The notes under the pieces were generated by a model. The model was given only the letters and a program-made list of their open reading frames with translations. It was not told the origin of the DNA and made no database searches. Positions 6,964 through 13,508 of a stretch of DNA of 52,078 bases are shown piece by piece. This DNA comes from a virus: IMG/VR virus record IMGVR_UViG_3300021062_000003, positions 1 to 52,078 of that record. The stretch is one strand, 5' to 3'. Position 1 is the stretch's first letter. Each line of letters opens with the position of its first letter. The translations under genes were made by a program, and so were the position numbers.

Positions 6964-8636
6964 ACTCCAACCGGCTCTTGTTCAGGCGAAAGTTTTTTCC
7001 AGCCATTCTTCGACAGTGCGTTCATATATGCACCCGCCTTTTGGAAGCTCCAACTTGCCGCATCTTCGTACCCCTTGTTCACCAGGAAGCGGGCTTGCTT
7101 GAAGGTGCAAAGGCCATTGGCTCGGCGTTCTTTGAAGCCATCAATGAGCTTGCTCGCCTCGGAGAACGTCAGATTCGCTGGGTTGGGCACGCCAGCATTC
7201 GTCAGAACCTCGATCTGACGATCTGTGGGCTTGCGTCCCTTGTGCCACGCGGCTTCGCGGCCCGGCGTGATGTCCAGCACATCGAAGGGGTTCATGTCCT
7301 GCACGCGGAACTTGGCCTTCGCCTTGATGGCTCGCCGCTTGGCCTCGCTGATATCACGCTCGGCTTGCTCCAGGGCCGCTGCCATGTCAACTTCTTCGTT
7401 GCCCTTCTTCTTGGCGATGTCGCGGGCCTTGGCAACCACCTCATCCGACAGTTTGCCGCCCAAGATGTCTTCCGGCGCAATCAGCTTGTGCCGACCGCTG
7501 TTGCCCACAAAGTCAAGGATCAAGCATGACGGCTTGGCCGACCCCGCAATCCGATTCTTTCGCTGGGCAGGATCGGCAACGTGGTCGATGACGCCGGGCA
7601 GAATTCGCATTCCCCGGCCGGCCATCTGAGCGTACAACGCCCGGCTCTTGGTCGGACGGGCCATGACGACGACTTCAATGCCCGGCGAGTCGAAGCCTTC
7701 CGTGGCGACCCCGACGTTGCAAAGGGTCTGAAATCGGCCGGCCGCATAGTCCGCGAGCATCTGTCGCCGCTCATCCTTGGGTGTCCCGCCGTGGACGATC
7801 CGGGCCGACTGGGGATTGTGGCGGTTGAATATCTCGCTGATCCGCTCGGCTTGCTTCACCGTTCCGGCAAAGACCAATGTGCGACGGTTGCCTGCTATCT
7901 CGATTGTCGGATTGACGACGCCATGAAGATTTGATTCCTCCTCCAGCAGTTCAGCCAGATCGGCGCCGTTCAGGTCGCCCGCCGTCGTTCGCACGTTCGA
8001 GAAGTCCAAGCCATCGACAAACACCTGCCGACTCTTGACCGGGACCAAGTAACCGCCGTGGATCGCGTCGAGGATGCCATATTCGTAGGCGACCGACTGG
8101 TAAATCTGGCCCAACGCTTCTTCATCGCCCCGATCCGGCGTGGCCGTGACGCCCAGGTGCTTGCATTGCGGGTTCGAGGCACAGAAGTAATCCGTGACCT
8201 TGCGATACGTTTCGGCGGTCGAGTGATGGGCCTCATCGGTCCAGAATAGGCAGAAGTCTGACGGACGGAATCGATCCATCCGGCCGCCTCGACTCATGGA
8301 AAGCGTCTGGACCGTGGCGAACACGACGCGGGCCGGATCGGCTCCGAACATGCCCGGAGTTTCGTCTGACCACTGATCGGCCATTTCGATCGCGACATGC
8401 TCGCCCGTGATTTTCTCGATCGCCTTCGCGCCCTGAAAAATCAGTTCTTCTCTGTGGGCGATGCACATGACCCGCTTGCGTGGGTTGGCGTCAAGGTGTC
8501 GTCGGATGATTTCGGCCGCCGTGACGGTCTTGCCGCATCCAGTGGGCAGCGTAACCAGCGTCGATTGCACCGTCTGGAACTGATCCATGACGGCATCGAC
8601 GGCCTCCTGCTGGTAATCACGCAAGCTGATGGTCAA
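6960..8636 (-). CDS. SF2 DEAD/DEAH-box DNA helicase
   Basis: This 558-residue ATP-dependent helicase is of the restriction-enzyme-subunit/RecQ-like superfamily 2 type. Walker A PTGCGKT is at 31-37, the DEAH box at 134-137, motif III-like GVTATP near 162, and motif VI QMAGRGMR at 337-344. The C-terminal ~150 residues form a charged helical tail with a terminal FTFKQARF-like repeat (GLCTFKQARFLVNKG). It is the probable replication or recombination helicase in an operon with primase, RecT-like and exonuclease genes. The stop overlaps the primase start, and the start overlaps the HNH gene stop. Confidence 0.85.
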   Translation of the reverse strand: MTISLRDYQQEAVDAVMDQFQTVQSTLVTLPTGCGKTVTAAEIIRRHLDANPRKRVMCIAHREELIFQGAKAIEKITGEHVAIEMADQWSDETPGMFGADPARVVFATVQTLSMSRGGRMDRFRPSDFCLFWTDEAHHSTAETYRKVTDYFCASNPQCKHLGVTATPDRGDEEALGQIYQSVAYEYGILDAIHGGYLVPVKSRQVFVDGLDFSNVRTTAGDLNGADLAELLEEESNLHGVVNPTIEIAGNRRTLVFAGTVKQAERISEIFNRHNPQSARIVHGGTPKDERRQMLADYAAGRFQTLCNVGVATEGFDSPGIEVVVMARPTKSRALYAQMAGRGMRILPGVIDHVADPAQRKNRIAGSAKPSCLILDFVGNSGRHKLIAPEDILGGKLSDEVVAKARDIAKKKGNEEVDMAAALEQAERDISEAKRRAIKAKAKFRVQDMNPFDVLDITPGREAAWHKGRKPTDRQIEVLTNAGVPNPANLTFSEASKLIDGFKERRANGLCTFKQARFLVNKGYEDAASWSFQKAGAYMNALSKNGWKKLSPEQEPVGV

Positions 8637-9010
8637 AACGGCACTCCTGAGATATCAACGTCTTGAGCCCGCCGCGTGTTGGCCTCGGCACAGTTGCGGG
8701 AGCGGGTTTTCTTCACCAGATGCCGAGGATTGCAGCATGACGGGTAAAGGCACTGGTGGTCGATCTGCCAAAGCTCCGGTATGGTTGCCACGAACACGGC
8801 ATATGTGACCCGATGCACCCACAACGGCTTGCCCTTGATCTTGATTCGTCCATATCCCTTCGCATCCTTCGCGCCCTGCCACTCCCAGCACGGCCCCAAC
8901 TTGTGCCCCCGGTCCACCTGCCTGATCTTCGACATCATCCGCAGAAGATCAGGCAGGTCCAAGTGGAGCCGCAGCCGCTTGGCGGGTTTGATGCAGCGGG
9001 CACGGCTCAT
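8633..9010 (-). CDS. HNH endonuclease
   Basis: This 125-residue protein starts at the ATG that overlaps the stop of the upstream gene (ATGA). The HNH core is clear: CWEWQGAKDAKGYGRI at 41-56, HRVTY with H66, IDH at 83-85, and CNPRHL with N94 and H97. Cys pairs around it suggest a bound zinc. The family includes free-standing homing nucleases and phage packaging or recombination nucleases. Being embedded in the replication operon with coupled starts, it may be an operon member rather than a selfish insertion. Confidence 0.83.
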   Translation of the reverse strand: MSRARCIKPAKRLRLHLDLPDLLRMMSKIRQVDRGHKLGPCWEWQGAKDAKGYGRIKIKGKPLWVHRVTYAVFVATIPELWQIDHQCLYPSCCNPRHLVKKTRSRNCAEANTRRAQDVDISGVPF

Positions 9011-9786
9011 TTCTTCTCGGGCTGTAGTTCTGCGATCTTCTTGGGCAGATAGCCCGTGTTGCGACACTCCTTGCATCCCTCGCCCTTGCAGGCTTTGCAG
9101 ACGACGTGAGGCATGCCGAACTTCATTTCATGGATGATCTGATGGAACAAGCTGGCGACGTTCTGGACGTTGATATACGCCGCCGCCCGCTTGTTCTTCG
9201 CAAAGAACTCGGCAACCTCATCACGCAGGCCGCCGACTTGGCGCGAGAACGATAGGTATTGCGGCCGGGTGGCGAAAATCTTGCCCATGCCATCCGCCTT
9301 CACCGGGTTCTTTTCGCCGTCGAGGATGACGGGCTCGGGCTTGTCGGGATCAGGCTCATCAGCCAATACCTTGTTGGCCGCCTCTGACAGCACCGCCGCC
9401 GTCAGCAACACGTTGCCAGTGTCGGGGTCCGTCGCCATCTTGACGGCCTCGCGAAGCACTTGCCGCCGCTTGGGCTTGGGCACTGTCTGGATGACACGGG
9501 CCTGCGCCTCGTTGGCAATGCCAACGTCCCCAATTGGGGACACTTCTTCGGCCACCTTTGACGCGTCGATCAGGCGGTACGCCTGCGATCGTCCCCATCC
9601 AAAGTGGTACTTGCAGAACTCGTCGAAGCTGTCGAACTCATCCCGGTACAGCTTGGACTTTTGAAGCTCCACCAGCGCCTTTCCCGCTTCAACGAAGCTG
9701 AGATTGTTGGCGTGGACAATCGCCATCAGCTTCTCTTTTTTGTTCTGCTCGGACTTGCTCAATACGATTTCGGTTGTGGTAGTCAT
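9007..9786 (-). CDS. HTH-domain phage protein with C-terminal zinc knuckle
   Basis: This 259-residue protein has an N-terminal helical region, then SFDEFCKYHFGWGRSQAYRL, which matches a phage and plasmid family with a helix-turn-helix-like Trp-Gly-Arg-Ser segment followed by a 'PIG...NEaQAR' motif. Residues 83-87 are Ser-Pro-Ile-Gly-Asp, encoded by palindrome copy 2, and NEAQAR follows at 92-97. A long helical middle leads to a DnaJ-type zinc motif, CKACKGEGCKEC, near residue 235. DNA binding is likely; a ParB-like or replication-accessory role is possible but unproven. Confidence 0.66.
   Translation of the reverse strand: MTTTTEIVLSKSEQNKKEKLMAIVHANNLSFVEAGKALVELQKSKLYRDEFDSFDEFCKYHFGWGRSQAYRLIDASKVAEEVSPIGDVGIANEAQARVIQTVPKPKRRQVLREAVKMATDPDTGNVLLTAAVLSEAANKVLADEPDPDKPEPVILDGEKNPVKADGMGKIFATRPQYLSFSRQVGGLRDEVAEFFAKNKRAAAYINVQNVASLFHQIIHEMKFGMPHVVCKACKGEGCKECRNTGYLPKKIAELQPEKK
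9526..9541. repeat. 16-bp palindrome, copy 2 (inside gene)
   Basis: This is an exact GTCCCCAATTGGGGAC within the HTH-domain gene at 9007-9786, encoding residues SPIGD at 83-87. In this gene the pentapeptide falls on a motif the wider family also shows. Confidence 0.97.
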
Positions 9787-9795
9787 GGTTGAAGT

Positions 9796-10125
9796 CTAAT
9801 CAAAAAAAGCCACGTCGCCAGCCTCATCGGACATCTTTTCCTCAACTGGCATGTTCGTCGGCTTGAATGGCGGCGTTGGCTTCGCTACGGCGGGCTCCAG
9901 CGGCAAAGGCAACTGGTCAGGGTTGTCGTCCTTTGGCTTTTCGACCGAATGCTGGCGACCATTACGAGACTCGATCAGGGCCAGGACGCTGCCCAAAGTG
10001 GCGGCCCGCTCGGCGAAGATTCGGTATGCCTGCAACTGGCGGGGCGAGAGCTTGGCGCCGTGTTCGGCCATGTCGGCAGCGGCTTCTTTGTGAATATCGA
10101 ACAGCTTGAGGGACGTGAGGCGCAT
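9796..10125 (-). CDS. Small unknown protein of the replication operon
   Basis: This 109-residue protein has a helical N-terminal half (RQLQAYRIFAERAATLGSVL), a Pro-rich disordered linker (PDQLPLPLEPAVAKPTPPFK) and an acidic tail ending DVAFFD. Acidic aromatic tails like this are often used to dock on single-stranded-DNA-binding proteins, but I see no SSB gene here. The family is not recognised. Confidence 0.6.
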   Translation of the reverse strand: MRLTSLKLFDIHKEAAADMAEHGAKLSPRQLQAYRIFAERAATLGSVLALIESRNGRQHSVEKPKDDNPDQLPLPLEPAVAKPTPPFKPTNMPVEEKMSDEAGDVAFFD

Positions 10126-10148
10126 GATCGTCTGCCTTTCGGGAATGG

Positions 10149-10186
10149 CCTGTCGGGTCCGCTGATTGAGGACCGGACCCGACAGG
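10149..10186. promoter_or_regulatory. Long perfect hairpin between recombination genes
   Basis: CCTGTCGGGTCC and GGACCCGACAGG form a perfect 12-bp stem with a 14-nt loop. No T-run follows on either strand, so it is not a standard terminator. It sits in the 135-bp gap between the RecT-like gene and the next gene downstream, and could be an RNA-processing or stability element. Confidence 0.65.
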
Positions 10187-10260
10187 CTGGCACGGACGCC
10201 CGTGCCGATTTTGGTGGGAAACCGCCGACCGCCGACGAAGGCGGCCAGCGGGAGTAAGAA

Positions 10261-11529
10261 TCAGAACCGCGGCTCGCCCTGATCCGGCGGACTCAACACG
10301 TCATCCCATGCCTTCGTCTTGCGGATGGCCGATCGCAAGGCTTGGAACTTGGTCAGATCGGCGAAGTCGGACGGCGCGATCTCCAGCGCCTTCATCATTG
10401 CGAACACGCGATCGAAGCTGGAGTGGGCATTGGTGGTGTCGTCAGTCGCCAATGCCTGCAACTCGAACCACTTGTCGCACGCATCCTTGATCCGAGTGAA
10501 CTTGCCTTCGTCCTCAATATCCATCGGCTTGCAGCCGATCATCTTCGTCACTTCGTTCAAGGCCCATGAACGATCCTTGGGATCAACGGCCTTCATGTGC
10601 TTCGTGAAGGTGGCCTTGAGGACTTCCAAGCGAGCAACGGCCGCGTCGGAGAACTGCGGCTTGTTGCTGGCGGCGGCCTTCGGAGCTTCATCCTTCTTGT
10701 CGGCCGCAGGAGCGGGCTCATCTTTCTTGGTTGTGGTCTTTTTGCCGCCCTTAGGCTTGGTATCAACCACTTCGCCGGTTTCCGTGTCAACCTGTTCGCC
10801 CGTGGTCAACACAGTTGTCTTGTCCGGCTCGGCCCCGGCCGCCGATTCTGGAGCGAACTTCTTTCGGGCCTCGTCCGTGCGACTGACCGGCTTGTGATCG
10901 ACCGGCGTGCCCGCCGCGATGATCGGCTGTCCATCTTCTCCAAGCTGTTCGATTTGGACGCCGTAATCCTCGACTTCCTCGCGGACTTGCAGACCACGGA
11001 GAACGTCGGGGAAGGCATCGCGAAGCGCGAATGACCGGGCTCGCATCTGGAGCATCCGCGTTGGATTCGTGACCCACGGTGTCGGAGTGTTGTTGTAGCC
11101 GCGCTTCATCCAAAGCCCGGCTGTCTTGGCGTCGGCCACCGAGAACTTGCGAACCACCGGCGTTTTCTTGCCCTTGCGAGTCACAGTACAGACGGCTTCC
11201 ATCGCATCGCCTTCGCCCTCTAGCACTTCCTCAATTTCCTCCAACTCGCGGCTGGCATGACACAGCCCCAACACGGCATCGCCCCAAATAGTCGCACGGT
11301 TGTTGACGACCATCACGTTCTGGAGCGACTGCATGAAGCTCAGGCCCGCCTCCATGCCGGCCGCCGCCGCCACCAGAACCTTTTCCGGCGTATCGCAGCC
11401 ATAGGGCCGTATCTGCGACGTGCAGACCACTTGACACATGCGATACAGACCCTCGAAGTCCGTGGGCTGCAAACACCCATGAACGATCGACACCTGTGCC
11501 TTTTGAACGATTGCAGTTGAATCCGCCAT
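10261..11529 (-). CDS. RecT-like single-strand annealing protein
   Basis: This 422-residue protein starts at ATG 11529, preceded by GGAGT on the minus strand. Longer readings to 11712 run into the exonuclease gene. Residues about 40-190 carry the pattern of phage RecT-family annealing proteins: AGMEAGLSFMQSLQNVMVVN, AIWGDA, a SVADAKTAGLW motif, and NPTRMLQMRARSFALRDAFP. The C-terminal ~200 residues hold a Lys/Ala-rich linker and a helical domain. From known families, RecT anneals single strands produced by the partner exonuclease. The exonuclease gene is directly upstream in the operon, so the pair forms a complete two-gene recombination module. Confidence 0.8.
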   Translation of the reverse strand: MADSTAIVQKAQVSIVHGCLQPTDFEGLYRMCQVVCTSQIRPYGCDTPEKVLVAAAAGMEAGLSFMQSLQNVMVVNNRATIWGDAVLGLCHASRELEEIEEVLEGEGDAMEAVCTVTRKGKKTPVVRKFSVADAKTAGLWMKRGYNNTPTPWVTNPTRMLQMRARSFALRDAFPDVLRGLQVREEVEDYGVQIEQLGEDGQPIIAAGTPVDHKPVSRTDEARKKFAPESAAGAEPDKTTVLTTGEQVDTETGEVVDTKPKGGKKTTTKKDEPAPAADKKDEAPKAAASNKPQFSDAAVARLEVLKATFTKHMKAVDPKDRSWALNEVTKMIGCKPMDIEDEGKFTRIKDACDKWFELQALATDDTTNAHSSFDRVFAMMKALEIAPSDFADLTKFQALRSAIRKTKAWDDVLSPPDQGEPRF

Positions 11530-11533
11530 TGCC

Positions 11534-12427
11534 TTACTCCTTTGGTGGTTTTGCTTCCTTCGCCTTCGTGAACCGCAGTTGCCGGTACGAAGTGGGCTCC
11601 ACGACGTAACCGGCCCGGTTGATGAGCATTCGCTTGACCTTGCCGAGATTGCACAGGCCAAGCTCGGCCTCGCCCATCTGCACCATGACTTCGGCGGTGA
11701 ACAGGTCGGCAAGCTCCTCGGCCTTTTTTGCCGCCTCCTTTGCGTCTCGCCATTTTCGCACTAGGTCATCGGGCAACTGGCACTCGGCCAGCGGCGTCAC
11801 GATGACACGTCGCAAGGTGTCCACCGTCGGTCCTTGCTTTTCCTGATCCGGCACCACACCGCCCACGACATGCTTCTGCCACCATGCGAGAGCCCGTTTC
11901 TCGATCGCATCACACAGGGCTTGGTCGCGGGGAATGACATACCACTGAGGCCCACGGCGGCCAGTCAGCAGGGCAGGCACGCACACACGCTTGAGCGATG
12001 GACAGGCGATCATCTGCCCGACGCACTGGATGAGGACTCGCATGGGAACCATGTCGCTGTTGTTGTCACCCCACGCCTCCAGATCGGCGAAGGGGTTGTA
12101 GACGCCGGCCGACTTGGCCTCGATGCCATCTTCGTCATCAGTGGTCATCGCGTCCAGGGTGGCCGCCATGACGCCATTCTCGGCGACACGCCATTGATTG
12201 CGCTTGATCGGCTTGCCCAGCTTGGCCGAGGCGAACTTGACCAGCCCATCCTCGACATGATTGCCAAACTCGGCCGCCTCGCCGGCCTCATCCGGCTCCG
12301 TGGGCATGGTCTTTTCCACCCACACGTCGCCAGCCGTCTTGAACTGGTTTTCATTGAAGATCGCACTCAAATCCGAAGCCGTAAGGTACTTTTTCCGCCG
12401 CTCCAGATGCTCGGGTGTCATCGGCAT
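11534..12427 (-). CDS. YqaJ-type (lambda exonuclease-like) recombinase nuclease
   Basis: This 297-residue protein starts at ATG 12427 with GGAG about 9 nt upstream. The N-terminus, KKYLTASDLSAIF, is the usual opening of the YqaJ viral recombinase family. Catalytic residues of the PD-(D/E)xK fold are visible: E59 in FGNHVED, D92 in ATLDAM, and E103-x-K105 in GIEAKS. It would digest double-stranded DNA ends 5' to 3' and hand single strands to the RecT-like protein encoded just downstream. The last ~60 residues are helical and charged. Confidence 0.84.
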   Translation of the reverse strand: MPMTPEHLERRKKYLTASDLSAIFNENQFKTAGDVWVEKTMPTEPDEAGEAAEFGNHVEDGLVKFASAKLGKPIKRNQWRVAENGVMAATLDAMTTDDEDGIEAKSAGVYNPFADLEAWGDNNSDMVPMRVLIQCVGQMIACPSLKRVCVPALLTGRRGPQWYVIPRDQALCDAIEKRALAWWQKHVVGGVVPDQEKQGPTVDTLRRVIVTPLAECQLPDDLVRKWRDAKEAAKKAEELADLFTAEVMVQMGEAELGLCNLGKVKRMLINRAGYVVEPTSYRQLRFTKAKEAKPPKE

Positions 12428-12759
12428 GACTTTGACTCCGCTCGCGAGTGATCGACAATCGCCGCAAGACTGTTATCTTCGCCAAAGAACACTTCGACCC
12501 AATCGTTGTAATGGCCGTCTTTGTGCAACTGCCGAAGCCGCTCTTTGAGACGATGACGGCGATCGTCGCCTTGACTGGATTCGTCCCAGCCCTCTTTGCT
12601 TCCATCTGGAGGAATGAAGAAAGAGCAATACCCGTTTATCATCGCCGGCGATAGATCGCTCGCGGATGGAACGATCGCCTTGGCTTCTGCGTGAACCCGC
12701 TTCGCATCTGCCTTACAGATTACCGTGACGACAATGGCGTGATGCCTGATGTAACCCAT
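12418..12759 (-). CDS. Conserved-type small phage protein (PDGSKEGW motif)
   Basis: This 113-residue protein is the first gene of the leftward replication operon. It starts at ATG 12759 with GGAG nearby and overlaps the exonuclease gene by 10 bp. The opening MGYIRHHAIVVT and the central SFFIPPDGSKEGWDES match a recurring phage protein of unknown role. A later WVEVFFGEDN strand completes a ferredoxin-like alternating pattern. Palindrome copy 3 lies 19 nt upstream of the start, so this gene is the direct reporter of any operator function there. Confidence 0.7.
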   Translation of the reverse strand: MGYIRHHAIVVTVICKADAKRVHAEAKAIVPSASDLSPAMINGYCSFFIPPDGSKEGWDESSQGDDRRHRLKERLRQLHKDGHYNDWVEVFFGEDNSLAAIVDHSRAESKSCR

Positions 12760-12778
12760 CGGTTCTTACTCCTGATGC

Positions 12779-12794
12779 GTCCCCAATTGGGGAC
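12779..12794. repeat. 16-bp palindrome, copy 3 (divergent promoter region)
   Basis: This is an exact GTCCCCAATTGGGGAC. On the minus strand it starts about 12 nt after a TATAGT -10 element, so it covers roughly +5 to +20 of the leftward transcript and ends 19 nt before the ATG at 12759. This placement is typical for an operator. Confidence 0.97.
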
Positions 12795-12805
12795 TGGCTG
12801 CAAGC

Positions 12806-12833
12806 ACTATATCGTCAGTCTGGAGGCGTGCAA
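12806..12833 (-). promoter_or_regulatory. Leftward promoter of the replication/recombination operon
   Basis: On the minus strand TTGCAC (12833-12828) and TATAGT (12811-12806) are 16 bp apart. Transcription would start near 12799, just before palindrome copy 3. The 140-bp gap between the divergent genes at 12759 and 12900 is also locally AT-rich. Confidence 0.66.
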
Positions 12834-12864
12834 CAAGAAATCACAACTTTTTATAAAAAATCGT

Positions 12865-12891
12865 TTGCACATTCGCCGACCATCGGATACT
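12865..12891 (+). promoter_or_regulatory. Possible rightward promoter of the RHH gene
   Basis: TTGCAC (12865-12870) and GATACT (12886-12891) are 15 bp apart, a short spacer. The start point would fall near the ATG at 12900, which has no ribosome site, so the transcript could be leaderless. The -35 hexamer is identical to that of the opposing promoter. Confidence 0.4.
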
Positions 12892-12899
12892 CTCTCGGC

Positions 12900-13052
12900 A
12901 TGTCCAAGGAAGCCGAGAAGTTCAAGTCGCTGCCGGTGAAGCCTGCCACGCACAAGAAGATCAAGGCGATACACGCCAAAACTCAGCTTCCGCTGTACGC
13001 CATCGTGGATCAGGCGATCGATGCATTCATCAAACAAGGAGCCAAACCGTGA
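12900..13052 (+). CDS. Ribbon-helix-helix DNA-binding protein
   Basis: This is a 50-residue protein. LPVKPATHKKIKAIHAKTQL followed by PLYAIVDQAIDAFIKQG has the short strand, helix, turn, helix plan of Arc/CopG-type regulators. Such dimers bind palindromic operators through the beta ribbon. It is the first gene right of the divergent promoter region and lies next to palindrome copy 3, so it is a candidate regulator of its own operon and of the replication operon. No Shine-Dalgarno sequence is visible before the ATG. Its stop overlaps the GTG of the next gene. Confidence 0.7.
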   Translation: MSKEAEKFKSLPVKPATHKKIKAIHAKTQLPLYAIVDQAIDAFIKQGAKP

Positions 13053-13288
13053 TCGTTCCAACATATGTCGAGTCCAAGAAGCAAGAGCAAGAACGTACCA
13101 AGAACTTCGTGTACCACGCCCCAAAGCCGGGTCAGGCTGAGCGGTACACGCACATTCGAGACACTGCCGGCGCCTTTGCCAAGATGGTCAACGAGCAGTG
13201 CCCGCCAAGTCGCGAGCTATCCGTGGGAATTACGCTCTTGGAGCAAGCCGTGTTTTGGTTCAACGCGGCAATCGCCAGAAACGAATGA
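13049..13288 (+). CDS. Acb2/Tad1-like small protein (candidate anti-defence sponge)
   Basis: This 79-residue protein has its GTG at 13049 overlapping the previous stop, with AAGGAG seven bases upstream. The pattern FVYHAPKPGQAERYTHIRDT, then CPPSRELSVGITLLEQAVFW and NAAIARNE, fits a widespread small phage family. From memory, that family belongs to, or lies close to, the Acb2/Tad1 helical-hairpin group (DUF7681-like). Characterised members bind cyclic nucleotides or cyclic ADP-ribose signals and blunt CBASS and Thoeris defence. The helical-hairpin and sequence pattern are seen; the anti-defence role is inferred and no ligand site can be proven by eye. Confidence 0.6.
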   Translation: MIVPTYVESKKQEQERTKNFVYHAPKPGQAERYTHIRDTAGAFAKMVNEQCPPSRELSVGITLLEQAVFWFNAAIARNE

Positions 13289-13297
13289 CACGTTTTC

Positions 13298-13508
13298 GCG
13301 GCGGCTATCAAACGCACGGGTTGTTCCCGTGGCCGCCGCTTTTGCCCGCAAGGGCGCAAGTCCTCGGACACACGACTAATCTCGGCAACCCGGAGCTAGC
13401 AGGTTGGATAAATGCCGATGAACGAGGGTCCAGAGTCGTGCGTGAACGTCAACGTCATGGCGTGACAGCCCGGAGAGACGGGCGTTTTACCCCAAGGAGC
13501 CCGGAAGC
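13298..13508 (+). ncRNA. Structured non-coding leader before the GH56-like gene
   Basis: This 220-bp stretch has no convincing gene. It contains GCGGCGGC (13298-13305) with CACGGG (13315-13320), pairing with the continuous arm CCCGTGGCCGCCGC (13326-13339) and then TTTT. It also has a nested pair: CACGACT (13371-13377)/AGTCGTG (13434-13440) around TCGGCA (13382-13387)/TGCCGA (13413-13418). Two short hairpins follow (GTCAtggcgTGAC, CCCGgagagaCGGG), then the ribosome site AAGGAG. The first hairpin may end the upstream operon; the rest looks like a folded 5' leader. I match it to no known RNA family. Confidence 0.45.
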
